A DNA stretch of 64,000 bases from Acidisarcina polymorpha. Lineage in GTDB: Bacteria > Acidobacteriota > Terriglobia > Terriglobales > Acidobacteriaceae. The DNA lies in NCBI RefSeq assembly GCF_003330725.1, contig NZ_CP030840.1, forward strand, positions 1,178,001-1,242,000, read 5' to 3'. Shown here in pieces: positions 17,689 through 28,627 of the stretch. Positions within the stretch are counted from its first letter, which is position 1. Every line of letters starts with the position of its first letter. A program made the position numbers and the translations under genes. The notes beneath the pieces were generated by a model that did no database searches, had not been told where the DNA came from, and saw nothing but the letters and a program-made list of their open reading frames with translations.

Positions 17689-18798
17689 TCAGAGCGAAGG
17701 GGGAGGGGCAGACACTGAGGGATGTGCAGCCGTTGCCGCGGCAACAATCTCGGCTGGAATTTCTCGATCGCCAGCCTCTTCGCTTTCCTCGGTGACGCGC
17801 TTGAGCGAGACGTGTTCGAAGCGCGACCATATCAGTCCTACCGGAACGATCGAGAGGAAGCTGACAATCAGCAACATGGCGCCGGCGCCGAGGGCGGGTT
17901 CAGGAGCTACGCCTAGCCAGGCGTGCATGGTGGCCGAGGTAGCCAGGATGGTCGTGAACCAGCCAACAACCGGCAATTGGAAGATTGATCCGCCCATGCT
18001 GGCCGCCATCAAGACCATGCATCGGGCGAGCGTCATGTGATACAGCTCCGGCGAATTTGTGAAAGCCCAGAGGGTCTCCAGGTAGGCCAGGACGATGAGC
18101 GCCCACATGGCCAAGGAGACGCCAGCGGCGAGCAGGAAGTCGGTCACTGAATCGATCGTGTCGAGGCCATCGCGAAAGGCGCGGATTTTGTCAGCCACGG
18201 ATTTGCCGATGCCTGGGGAAAGCGCGCCTATCGTCTTTTCGGTGAAGGCCGCCAGAACCCCGCCGGAGACTCTGACGAAGACGGCAAAGATAGCTAACCC
18301 TATGGTTACGATGAAGCTGACCTTGGCTACCTTCACCATCAGTTCATGATGCGGCAGGGCGTTTCGATCAGGAGCGAAGAGCAGGGTGAGCGAGAAGATC
18401 AAGGCCATTGCGCCCAGATCGAACATGCGCTCGACGGTATATACGGCAACCTGCGAGCCAACGGTCAGGTTCACGCGGCGGGCGACGAGGTAGGGCCGAA
18501 CCAGATCGGCCAACCTTCCGAAGAGCGCTACGCCGGTGAAACCGATGACCTGAGAGCCGAGAATGCTGAAGGGCGAGACGCGCTTCACCGGCTTCAGAAA
18601 GATTGACCAGCGCACTGAGCGGAGAACGTAGCCGCCGTAGATCAACGCGACCGCGATGGCGAACCTTCGCCAGTCAGCCTGCTTCAACTGCTGGCCAAAG
18701 ACCGCCCAGCTGAACTGGACGCGGGCACGAATGAAGAGCGCAAGCACCACCAGAGCAATGGTGACCAGAATCCACAGGATCCAGCGCTTGTTCTTCAA
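17689..18798 (-). CDS. Lysylphosphatidylglycerol synthase-type (UPF0104) membrane protein
   Basis: A 369-residue polytopic membrane protein with about eight hydrophobic segments and the family motifs YGGYVLRSVRWSIFLKPV near residue 60, VIGFTGVALFGRLADLVRPY around residue 92 and a later SIFQLPVVGWF. These belong to the LPG-synthase TM/flippase-like (UPF0104, AglD-related) family, proteins thought to move or modify lipids. The start is a TTG at 18798 that overlaps the TGA of the upstream lytic transglycosylase gene (TTGA), so translation is probably coupled. The C-terminus is acidic and Ala/Pro-rich. Confidence 0.8.
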   Translation of the reverse strand: MKNKRWILWILVTIALVVLALFIRARVQFSWAVFGQQLKQADWRRFAIAVALIYGGYVLRSVRWSIFLKPVKRVSPFSILGSQVIGFTGVALFGRLADLVRPYLVARRVNLTVGSQVAVYTVERMFDLGAMALIFSLTLLFAPDRNALPHHELMVKVAKVSFIVTIGLAIFAVFVRVSGGVLAAFTEKTIGALSPGIGKSVADKIRAFRDGLDTIDSVTDFLLAAGVSLAMWALIVLAYLETLWAFTNSPELYHMTLARCMVLMAASMGGSIFQLPVVGWFTTILATSATMHAWLGVAPEPALGAGAMLLIVSFLSIVPVGLIWSRFEHVSLKRVTEESEEAGDREIPAEIVAAATAAHPSVSAPPPSL

Positions 18799-19592
18799 GG
18801 AGCGACGGCTCCGGAGAGAAGAGATGCAGATGTGGTCGCCGAGGCGAGGCTGCTCTTCGCATGAACCGCTCGGACGGAGGCGTTGAAATCGCGAATGATC
18901 CTCGCGATATAAAGACGGGTTTCCCGGTACGGCGGCACGCCATGCCAGCGGTCCACGGCGCCGGGGCCGGCGTTATACGCGGCCAGGGCGAGCGCGAGGT
19001 TGTCGTGGTAGCGGGTCAACAGAGCATCCAGATAGGCGGTGCCGCCAGCGATATTTTCCTCCGGCAGGAAGCTATCGTTGACGCCGAGCTGCGCGGCGGT
19101 CTTCGGCATGAGCTGCATCAAGCCTTGCGCGCCGGTCCGGCTCGATGCCCGGGTGTGGCCACCACTTTCGGCGCGGACAACGCTGGCCAGAAGATTCTCG
19201 TCCAGATTATGTTGTGCGCCGGCGGTAGCGAGCATCTCGTGAAGTTCTGCTTTGGTCAAGTCGGCCCTGACCTCCGTTTTGGCTGGGCTCGGATGGATCA
19301 GGGGACCCACGGTGGCGTCGACCGGACTGTGCAGAGTAACAGCCTCAATTGAAACCACTTCGCTGGCGCCGACTTCGACGAAATTGGAGGTTCCGGGTTC
19401 TGTATAAAGACGCATCCGGTTCCCGTCCTGTTCGCGGTGATCGCAGATCAGCTCAAAGCCGTTCTTGAGCGTGACTTGCTCGGCGATGCGATCGGCCGCA
19501 AGGGCGGGCATGGCGGTGGCGGCGAGAGCCGTCAACAGGAGAAACGAGGTGAGCCTGCCCGACTTCGGCTTGCATGGAAGAAAAGCCAGCAT
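18795..19592 (-). CDS. Lytic transglycosylase, SLT domain
   Basis: Exported muramidase-like enzyme that cleaves peptidoglycan glycan strands. 265 residues from the ATG at 19592, which overlaps the stop of the HAD gene as TGATG. Signal peptide: TSFLLLTALAATAMPALAAD. An N-terminal beta-rich segment (residues ~35-90) is followed by the SLT domain: catalytic glutamate in VVRAESGGH, then GAQGLMQLMPKTA and a final ALAAYNAGPGAVDRW, the signature set of the Slt/MltC-like fold. A longer frame to 19649 exists but runs into the HAD coding region; the coupled ATG is preferred. Confidence 0.92.
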   Translation of the reverse strand: MLAFLPCKPKSGRLTSFLLLTALAATAMPALAADRIAEQVTLKNGFELICDHREQDGNRMRLYTEPGTSNFVEVGASEVVSIEAVTLHSPVDATVGPLIHPSPAKTEVRADLTKAELHEMLATAGAQHNLDENLLASVVRAESGGHTRASSRTGAQGLMQLMPKTAAQLGVNDSFLPEENIAGGTAYLDALLTRYHDNLALALAAYNAGPGAVDRWHGVPPYRETRLYIARIIRDFNASVRAVHAKSSLASATTSASLLSGAVAP

Positions 19593-20530
19593 CACGGAAA
19601 CTCTACCACGGCAGGGCCAACCAGCACTCTTGCTTCTTCGTCGGCCCACTGGCGGTTGCGCTGCAGAGCTCCGATGATCGAGAGCGCCACGCCATCCTGG
19701 TCGTTGGTTGCGGTGATCGACCAGCCTGAACGCCTGGCCCGCTCCAGCAGCTCGGGAGGCGCATTTCCCATAAGCACCGGTTGACCTGCGTAGTCGAGCA
19801 TCTCGACATCGTTATAGTTGTCGCCGATGGCCATGATCTCTTCGCGGCGAACGCCCAACGTGGCTGCCAGTCTGCCGATGGCGGAGCCTTTCGAGCAGCC
19901 CGGCGGCAGGATGTCGAGGATCGAGAGATTGTTGCCGGGATATTCGGTGCGATGAGTCTCGATCAGGCCGACGAAGTCGCTGTGGTTCAGGCGGTGTTCG
20001 GCATTGCGCATCTGCTCGACAGTGCCGCAGACCATGCCCTGCACCGGTGCGAGACCGGTGTCGAAGGCCAGTTCCAGGGGATGGATTTCGCGAATGTAAG
20101 GGCGGTTCTGCTCCACCCATTTATCGACGCTTCGTTCCAGAGCCTGGAGTGAATCGACGACCAATTCGCCGGGTCCTTCATGGTCGAAGGTGAAGACAGT
20201 GGTGCCGCCGAACTGGCGCAACTCGGCGCACAGGGCGCGGGCGGTTTCGGTGGGAAGGAGCCAGCGATCGATGCGTCTCCCGCTGAAGGTGCGAGTGACT
20301 GTCCCGTTCGAGGAGATCATGACGGTCTCGGGGGAGAGCCCGGCGAGTTCGAGGACCGGAATCGCATAGGCCTGGCGCCGGCCGGTCGCCACCACAATAT
20401 GGACGCCTTCGGCCTCGGCCCGGCGAAGCGCCTCCTGATTGCGCGCGCTGATACGAAGGCCTGCGGAGGGGAGCAAGGTGCCGTCGATGTCGATAGCGAT
20501 TAAACGGGTAGGGCCGGAGAAAGAGGTCAT
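19592..20530 (-). CDS. HAD superfamily hydrolase, Cof type
   Basis: Cytosolic phosphatase of the Cof/YidA subclass (HAD IIB) acting on small phosphorylated metabolites; the substrate is unknown. 312 residues. Motif I IDIDGTLLP has nucleophile Asp14 and Asp16; motif II is MISSNGT; the conserved Lys lies near GCSKGSAI; motif IV is AIGDNYNDVEML. First of a three-gene run with overlapping codons (HAD, lytic transglycosylase, flippase-like protein), which hints at a shared cell-envelope context but does not define the substrate. Confidence 0.88.
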   Translation of the reverse strand: MTSFSGPTRLIAIDIDGTLLPSAGLRISARNQEALRRAEAEGVHIVVATGRRQAYAIPVLELAGLSPETVMISSNGTVTRTFSGRRIDRWLLPTETARALCAELRQFGGTTVFTFDHEGPGELVVDSLQALERSVDKWVEQNRPYIREIHPLELAFDTGLAPVQGMVCGTVEQMRNAEHRLNHSDFVGLIETHRTEYPGNNLSILDILPPGCSKGSAIGRLAATLGVRREEIMAIGDNYNDVEMLDYAGQPVLMGNAPPELLERARRSGWSITATNDQDGVALSIIGALQRNRQWADEEARVLVGPAVVEFP

Positions 20531-20681
20531 CTTCTCAAGTCTATCTGGAGCCGCGAGAAAGCACGATAAATCCTCGCATTCAAGCCCATGGCTTTCTCGC
20601 CGATAGAGCTCTCAGGACACATGCCCAACCCTCTCCCCATCCTCTCGAGCTCCTCCCTGGAAACCGCCCAGCCCGTTTCCA

Positions 20682-22109
20682 TTGAGGCCGGATTGGAAAC
20701 GTGACGCATTTGCCGGAACGCTCTCTGCCGGCACCATTTCCTTGTCGGATATCGTCTCTGCCCTGTCCTTTGCGCTCGATCTGACCGAGGATGCCCGGCC
20801 CGGCCATGCGGTGCGCAGCTGCCTGCTGGGCATGAGGATCGGCACCGAGCTGGGTCTGCCTGATCAACAGCTGTCGAGTCTCTATTACGCTCTATTACTC
20901 AAGGACATCGGGTGCAGCTGCAATGCCAATCTACTGTGCGAGATGGTTGGCGGAGATGATCGCCGGATCAAGCGCAGTGTCAAGCTTGAAGATTGGCGCT
21001 ACCCCTCCATTTCGGGCTTGAAGCTGCTATGGGAGCATGCCGGCGCGGGCGAAGCGATCTTGATGAAGTCGAAGCGGGTGCTCTCGCTGGCGATGCGGCG
21101 CCGGCGTTTCCGCAACGAACTGGTGCGGCTGCGCTGCGAGTGCGGGGTCAAGGTTGGCAGGAAGATCGGTCTTCCCGAGGCCAGCGTCGAGGCCATCAGC
21201 AGTCTCGACGAACATTGGGACGGGCGCGGCTATCCGGAGAGACTGCGCGGCGAGGCCATTCCGATCCTGGCGAGAATCATTAACCTCGCCCAGTGTCTCG
21301 ACCTTTTCAGCTCGGAGAACGGCACTGCGGCGGCGATGAGATCGATCTCCGCCCGCAGCGGGAGCTGGTTTGATCCAGAGCTGGTGCGGGTGGCGCGGGC
21401 GCTTTCCCAGCAGAATCGCCTCTGGGAATTTTATGGCTCGGGCATGGAGCGCAAGGTGGTTCTCGGATTGGAGCCGGGAATGATCGTTCGCGCCGACGAC
21501 GCTCAGATTGACAGGATTGCGGAAGCATTTGCCGACGTGGTTGATGCCAAATCACCCTTCACCTATGCTCATTTGCTCGGAGTGAGAGACGCGGCGATGC
21601 ATATTGCGCGCCAAATCGGGATGAGCGGCGAGCGTCTGAATCTAGTCTACCGGGCCTCCCTGTTGCACGATCTTGGCAAGCTGCGGGTGCCAAATTCCAT
21701 CCTGGACAAGCCTGGCAAGCTGGACTTCATGGAGTGGCAGGTGGTGAGGGAACACCCAGGACTGAGCGGCGAGATTCTGAGTCGCATTCGTCCATTTCAG
21801 GAGCTGGCGAGAGTGGTTGGCGAGCACCATGAGAAGCTCGATGGCAGCGGATACCCGGGTGGACTGAAGGGCGATCAGCTTTCGATCGAATCGCGAATCG
21901 TAGCCGTCGCCGACGTCTATGGGGCGCTGTTGGAAGACCGCTCCTACCGTCCCGGAAGAAGTCGGGCTGCGGCGCTGCTTAGCATGAAGGAATCGGTGCC
22001 CGGTAAGCTGGATGCTGAGTGCTATGAAGCCCTCGCTGCGTCGTCTGCCTCCGGTCTGCCTTTCGCGAGACGAGATTCTTCTCACGTTCATCGTGACATG
22101 TACGGATAA
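20682..22109 (+). CDS. Protein with two HD-GYP-like domains
   Basis: A 475-residue protein. The C-terminal half is a canonical HD-GYP domain: His329-Asp330 in LLHDLGKLRVP, EHPGLSGEIL, and GEHHEKLDGSGYPGGLKG with Gly390-Tyr391-Pro392. These residues are those used by cyclic-di-GMP phosphodiesterases. The N-terminal half repeats the fold in degenerate form: the first motif reads LLLKDIG, so the HD is Lys74-Asp75, while DEHWDGRGYPERLRG with Tyr184 is kept. The start is uncertain: the given TTG has no clear ribosome binding site and an ATG at 20621 lies in a different frame that stops at about 20704. Likely role: cyclic-dinucleotide hydrolysis or sensing. Confidence 0.8.
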   Translation: MRPDWKRDAFAGTLSAGTISLSDIVSALSFALDLTEDARPGHAVRSCLLGMRIGTELGLPDQQLSSLYYALLLKDIGCSCNANLLCEMVGGDDRRIKRSVKLEDWRYPSISGLKLLWEHAGAGEAILMKSKRVLSLAMRRRRFRNELVRLRCECGVKVGRKIGLPEASVEAISSLDEHWDGRGYPERLRGEAIPILARIINLAQCLDLFSSENGTAAAMRSISARSGSWFDPELVRVARALSQQNRLWEFYGSGMERKVVLGLEPGMIVRADDAQIDRIAEAFADVVDAKSPFTYAHLLGVRDAAMHIARQIGMSGERLNLVYRASLLHDLGKLRVPNSILDKPGKLDFMEWQVVREHPGLSGEILSRIRPFQELARVVGEHHEKLDGSGYPGGLKGDQLSIESRIVAVADVYGALLEDRSYRPGRSRAAALLSMKESVPGKLDAECYEALAASSASGLPFARRDSSHVHRDMYG

Positions 22110-22188
22110 TTGTGAGGTCGTTGGCAGATCGCAGTCGCGCTATCAGCAAAGGGAACAATGAAGTCCATCTGTTGATAGGCTAAGGTTT

Positions 22189-22380
22189 ATGGATGAACTC
22201 TGTTCCCGTTGCGGTGAAGCGATCCAGCCGGAGATCGCGCGCGGATCGTTGTGCGACGCGTGCAGGTCGCTTGCCGACGAACAATCGTCGGCTCCCATGA
22301 AGAGTCTCCCGGAGTACGATCATCGCGGAGTTCGGATGCCGGCCCGTACCCGGGTCGGCGGTATCATCATCCCTCAGTAG
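22189..22380 (+). CDS. Small zinc-ribbon-like protein
   Basis: A 63-residue product with two Cys pairs (ELCSRCGEAI and SLCDACRSL) that could hold one zinc ion, followed by a short tail ending RVGGIIIPQ. No family is recognised. It starts at an ATG about 80 bases after the HD-GYP stop with a weak AAGG upstream, and its stop abuts the recQ stop exactly on the other strand. The paired cysteines support a genuine coding gene, but the size limits certainty. Confidence 0.5.
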   Translation: MDELCSRCGEAIQPEIARGSLCDACRSLADEQSSAPMKSLPEYDHRGVRMPARTRVGGIIIPQ

Positions 22381-24447
<2,067 letters not shown>

Positions 24448-24622
24448 AAGGGACTGACCACCACTCGTTGTTCGGCCAGATCCAATCGGTGGATCGAACC
24501 GGCGTTGCGCGGGGACATTGCCCTATCATAACCGCCTTGATGGGTGAATAACTTGGGCCTAAATGTCGCGTCGCCGGTCATGATTTGCAGGCCGAGGGAT
24601 GTTGATTTCCCAGCGCGGAAGC

Positions 24623-25300
24623 TTAACTCTGGCTCTTCGACATGGCATCGACGCGCCCGCGCAGATCGAGGACCTCTTGCCGGAGAGCGGCCACCTGCTC
24701 TTCAAGGCTTTGGAGGCGGTGACTGCCGTCGATCTCTTCGGCTTTTGAAGGAGATCCGGCGCCGGAAGAAATGAAATCAGCGACATAGGTGTCGCCACAG
24801 AAGAGATGCATGGACCGCGCCTCTTTCGTGCCCGGCTGCCTGGGCAGTGTCCGAACCAGGGGAGGCTCGCGATCTATAAGCTTCTGGAGGGTCGCCTGGA
24901 CGTCGGAAAGTTCATCGAAGCTGTAGAGCCGGTCGCTTCGGCTGCGAAGTTCACCCGGTGTCTGCGGTCCCCGTAGTAGCAATACACAAAGGACGGCGAC
25001 TTCGCGACGCCCAAAGTTGAAGGCTTCGGAGAATCGATGTTCGTACTTGGTTACGCGGCTATCGAACCCGCGCACCGCTCCAGCCAGACCCTTATCATCC
25101 AGGCCGTGGAGGGCCTGCCGCACGGTATCTTCATCGAACTCCGTAACCGGGTCACGATTGGATTTCTGATTGCACGCGTTCAGCAGGGCGTTCATCGATA
25201 GAGGGTAGTAGTCAGGGGTCGTGATCTCTTTCTCAATCAACGCGCCGAGGACCCTGGCTTCTACGCCGGTCAACACGGGAACGGCTGAAGAGGAGGTCAC
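24623..25300 (-). CDS. yceH: YceH family protein (DUF480)
   Basis: A 225-residue protein with the YceH signature: an N-terminal winged-helix pair beginning LTGVEARVLGALIEKEITTPDYYPLS and a second RREVAVLCVLLLRGPQTPGELRSR, then a C-terminal coiled coil (LQSLEEQVAALRQEVLDLRG). The function of this family is not settled. The start is a GTG at 25300 overlapping the stop of the upstream gene (GTGA), suggesting translational coupling to the exported unknown protein. Confidence 0.9.
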   Translation of the reverse strand: MTSSSAVPVLTGVEARVLGALIEKEITTPDYYPLSMNALLNACNQKSNRDPVTEFDEDTVRQALHGLDDKGLAGAVRGFDSRVTKYEHRFSEAFNFGRREVAVLCVLLLRGPQTPGELRSRSDRLYSFDELSDVQATLQKLIDREPPLVRTLPRQPGTKEARSMHLFCGDTYVADFISSGAGSPSKAEEIDGSHRLQSLEEQVAALRQEVLDLRGRVDAMSKSQS

Positions 25301-26364
25301 TGCGGAGCCGTTCCCGAGGGATTGGCGTTCCGAGCGGCGGCAGCGGCCGCGTCTCGCTTAGCCTGGCGTTTCAGGTGATAGTGATGAGTCACGTCCGGCC
25401 AAAATTCGATTAGAGCAGCGCCGATCATTCCTTCCGCGGTCACAGTTGCGGCGCTCTGAAAGGTCTGACCGAGACCGCGGTCGGCTTCGGGGTAGTACAC
25501 ATTCGAAATGCCCCCTGCGATCAAGTTACCCATCACGTTTGCGTAGTTCGGGCCCCTCGTACCATCGTCTCGTCTGCAAACCACGGTCGTCGACATCGAG
25601 TACAGGAGGCGATGGGGGAACGAACCGTGTCCTAAGCGGAAATAGCGAGGGTCCTCATGCAGCACGACCGGGAGAACGGCGTTTCCCCAGAAGTTGCCAT
25701 CGGCAGTGTCGGCATAATTTGCCCCGAATCGCTTGGCATACCCCTGAATGCCTTGCCCGTAAGCCGCATGACTATCCTGAGCCTGTCCGATGCCCGCAGT
25801 GACGGCGGCAAACGCGAAGACATATGGGTCGGTCGTACTCTTAAACATGAGCTTGAATTTCTGACCAGGGGTAAGCGGAGGGACGCTGCCCTCGTAGACA
25901 GAATTAAAAGCCGGAATTACTCCCAGGATTCGCTGTTGCTCCTGCTTTTTCAGCTGCTCCTCTGCTTGTTTTTTTTGCTCTGGGGAGAGGGGCTCGGTTT
26001 GCACTGACGCCGCTGGCGCTGAAGACTGTGGGGGCGGCGGTGTGCTCGAGTTTGCATCTGGGGGAGCTTGCTGGCTGGCCGCCTGAGGCGAAATTCCGGA
26101 TAGGGAGAGATCCGCAAGCTGGATGCTTGCGGCCGGCTTAGGAGCGTCAGGCAGCGAGGAGTATTCCAGAGACGACTGAGCGAGCGCGATTGGAAGCGCC
26201 AGCCAGGCAGTCATAGCAAAAGCGGCTGAGCGCAACCACGCCGAGCGATAAAGATTCAGACTGCTTAAAAGTGCTAGAAGCGTAGTCAGCGGGCCGGAAT
26301 TGAGTTGTGGGATGCCGCGCGCGGTGCCCTCGTTCGAGAGCAGTGACCGCGAAGTAAATGACAA
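25297..26364 (-). CDS. Exported protein of unknown function
   Basis: A 355-residue protein that I cannot assign. A hydrophobic N-terminal region is followed at about residues 64-70 by a signal-like cleavage (PIALAQS), a Pro/Ser/Ala-rich stretch (residues ~75-120), a Lys/Gln/Glu-rich helix, and a compact C-terminal domain (QKFKLMFKSTTDPYVFAF, LPVVLHEDPRYFRLG, and TVTAEGMIGAALIEFWPD). The start is uncertain: a TTG at 26364 gives the longest form and an ATG at 26214 a shorter one with a minimal signal. Its 3' end overlaps yceH by 4 bases. Confidence 0.6.
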   Translation of the reverse strand: MSFTSRSLLSNEGTARGIPQLNSGPLTTLLALLSSLNLYRSAWLRSAAFAMTAWLALPIALAQSSLEYSSLPDAPKPAASIQLADLSLSGISPQAASQQAPPDANSSTPPPPQSSAPAASVQTEPLSPEQKKQAEEQLKKQEQQRILGVIPAFNSVYEGSVPPLTPGQKFKLMFKSTTDPYVFAFAAVTAGIGQAQDSHAAYGQGIQGYAKRFGANYADTADGNFWGNAVLPVVLHEDPRYFRLGHGSFPHRLLYSMSTTVVCRRDDGTRGPNYANVMGNLIAGGISNVYYPEADRGLGQTFQSAATVTAEGMIGAALIEFWPDVTHHYHLKRQAKRDAAAAAARNANPSGTAPQ

Positions 26365-26568
26365 ATTTGACCTTCCTCATTAACTGGCTGACCACCCCAT
26401 TAGACGAGAAATACGCCTTCGAAGTTGCGGTATTTTACTTTGGGGTCACCGAGCAGCATCTCGAAGGCCATCAACTTGGCTTTCCACGGAGACGGTGGCT
26501 TCGGCAGAAGATCTGGCCGCGTATTTAGTTTACCGGAAGTTTAACCGATTGACACAAACTGACAGCTG

Positions 26569-28455
26569 CTAGAGTTTCGGTTTGATTCCCATCAACGTCT
26601 CGGCACTCAACACTTTGCCACCCTCCTGAATAATGTAGAGCTTGTTGACCTCGAGGTTTTCAAGAGAGTCTACTTGTCCCGATGGCCAGCGGACTTCGAC
26701 CAGGTCAACCCGCTTCGCCTGCTCCAAACCGAAGTGGAGCCTGAGATCGTTCTGCGAGTAATAACTGCCGCCGCTGCGGACTTCATCGATCTGCGACAAT
26801 GGCGCTGCAGTTTTGGGATCAGTCTTGGCGACGACCTTGATCCGGGCGCCGATGCCGGTGCGATTCGATTTAACACCCACGACCTTGATCTTGATCCAGC
26901 TTCGATTCCATTCTGAATCGCAGCGTAACAACTGTGGCAGCGAATTCACGCAGTTCACTGCGATATCGATGTCGCCATCGTTATCGTAGTCGCCGAAAGC
27001 GCAGCCACGGGCGGGCGCAGCGGCGGTGATGCCGGGGCCGGCCTTCTCGGTAACTTCCTCAAAGCGGTCGTTGCGGAGATTGCGATACAGGTACTTGTGC
27101 TCGGCATAGGGAGCTTCCGTCTTGGAACTGGACACCTCCGGATAGACATGGCCATTTGCCACGAAAATATCCAGCCAGCCGTCATTGTCCATGTCAAAGA
27201 ACCCGACGCCCCAGCCGAGCAGACGCGTATTGACCCCAAGCCCGGAGACATAGGTGTGGTCCTCAAAGGTGCCGTCACCGAGGTTCTTGTAAAGCGAGTC
27301 GGTATCGCCGGCGAAGTTTGTCTTGACCAGATCGAGATTGCCATCCCGGTTGTAGTCGCCGACGGCAACTCCCATGCCGGCTTGTGGCTTACCATCGGGA
27401 GAAAACGCGGCGCCGGCTTCGATGGCGACGTCCTGGAACGTCCCGTCTTTTTGATTGCGATAGAGAGTCGCCGCAGTCGAGTCGTTGGCCACATAGATAT
27501 CGGGCCAGCCGTCATTGTCGAGGTCGGCGACGGCGACGCTCAGCGCATAATTGCCGGCGGTGTTCCACATGCCGGCTTTTTCGGAGACATCGGAGAAAGT
27601 ACCGTCGCCGTTGTTGCGGTATAACAGGTTTTTGCCGCCGGGCAAGCCTGGCGGTCCGCAAGCGACCATGAGGCCTTTGTAGGTGCAGGGGCCGGACTCC
27701 GGCAACGGTGCAGTCTTCAGATCGAGATCGATATAGTTGCCAACGAAGAGATCGAGATGGCCATCGCGGTCGTAGTCGAGGAAAGCGCAACCCGAATTCC
27801 ACCGCAACTTCGACTGCGAGAGACCCGCCTTGATGGTGGTGTCCGTGAAGGTGCCGTCACCGTTGTTATGAAAGAGAGCGTTCTGCCCGTAGTAACTGAC
27901 GAAGAGATCGTCATGTCCGTCATTGTCGTAGTCGCCTACGCAGCAGCCCTGGCCCCACCCGCTGCGTTCGAGCCCGGCCTTTTTCGTGACATCGGTGAAG
28001 GTTCCATCGCGATTGTTTTTGAAGAGATGGCAGGTTGGCTCATGCCCGGCGGGAAAGCCCTCGAGCCTCCAGCCGTTCACGAGAAAGAGATCGAGCCAGC
28101 CGTCTTGATCGTAGTCGTAGAAGGCAAGACCGCAGCCGGTGGTTTCGAGGAGGTACTTATTCTTTCCCTCCCCACCGAAGATGGTCTTTGCATGCAGCCC
28201 TGACTGCATGGCGACATCGACAAAGCTGATGCCTAACGGAGTTCCCTGGATCGGCGATCGTGCCCCTGGCGGTGGCGGCATCGGTGTGGCCTGGTAGGCA
28301 GGTTCGGTGCCCATCGTCTTTGGCGAGGGCGACTGTTGCCCGGCGCGCGCCCAGGGAGGCGTAGCCAGCATCAGCACTTCGGCGAATGGAAGGACAAGGG
28401 CGGTGCGGCTGAATGAAGCAAGGAAGCGGCGGCGGTTCCAGTCGGAGGAAGACAT
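26569..28455 (-). CDS. CRTAC1/ASPIC-UnbV family FG-GAP repeat protein
   Basis: A 628-residue exported protein. The N-terminus (RRRFLASFSRTALVL) resembles a twin-arginine signal. The body holds many FG-GAP/VCBS repeats with Asp-rich calcium loops (FYDYDQDGWLDLFLVNGW, VGDYDNDGHDDLFVS, FLDYDRDGHLDLFVGN, VADLDNDGWPDIYVAN and more), which fold as a beta propeller. The C-terminal ASPIC/UnbV domain (EVRSGGSYYSQNDLRLHFGL then VDLVEVRWPSGQ) marks the CRTAC1 family; the biochemical role is unknown. The ATG at 28455 is chosen over an upstream extension. It follows the TPR and TonB genes on the same strand. Confidence 0.88.
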   Translation of the reverse strand: MSSSDWNRRRFLASFSRTALVLPFAEVLMLATPPWARAGQQSPSPKTMGTEPAYQATPMPPPPGARSPIQGTPLGISFVDVAMQSGLHAKTIFGGEGKNKYLLETTGCGLAFYDYDQDGWLDLFLVNGWRLEGFPAGHEPTCHLFKNNRDGTFTDVTKKAGLERSGWGQGCCVGDYDNDGHDDLFVSYYGQNALFHNNGDGTFTDTTIKAGLSQSKLRWNSGCAFLDYDRDGHLDLFVGNYIDLDLKTAPLPESGPCTYKGLMVACGPPGLPGGKNLLYRNNGDGTFSDVSEKAGMWNTAGNYALSVAVADLDNDGWPDIYVANDSTAATLYRNQKDGTFQDVAIEAGAAFSPDGKPQAGMGVAVGDYNRDGNLDLVKTNFAGDTDSLYKNLGDGTFEDHTYVSGLGVNTRLLGWGVGFFDMDNDGWLDIFVANGHVYPEVSSSKTEAPYAEHKYLYRNLRNDRFEEVTEKAGPGITAAAPARGCAFGDYDNDGDIDIAVNCVNSLPQLLRCDSEWNRSWIKIKVVGVKSNRTGIGARIKVVAKTDPKTAAPLSQIDEVRSGGSYYSQNDLRLHFGLEQAKRVDLVEVRWPSGQVDSLENLEVNKLYIIQEGGKVLSAETLMGIKPKL

Positions 28456-28491
28456 CAGATATTCGGAGATGGGACTCGATCTAAGTGCCTT

Positions 28492-28505
28492 CCAAGTATA
28501 CTTGG
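28492..28505. promoter_or_regulatory. Perfect 14-bp palindrome upstream of the CRTAC1 gene
   Basis: CCAAGTATACTTGG reads identically on both strands and lies 37-50 bases before the CRTAC1 start. Its centre contains TATACT, which would serve as a -10 element on the minus strand, so a repressor or activator bound here could control the gene. No matching copy was noticed elsewhere in the window. Candidate operator only. Confidence 0.35.
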
Positions 28506-28627
28506 GCAATTTTGGCAAGAGGCGAACGCGGGCAAGATAGACGACGGCTCCAGGGAAGTGCGATGTACACACGTCCTTGAAACGAGATAATCCAGGATGC
28601 AAAACTTCGATCAACCTTCTCTCATTG

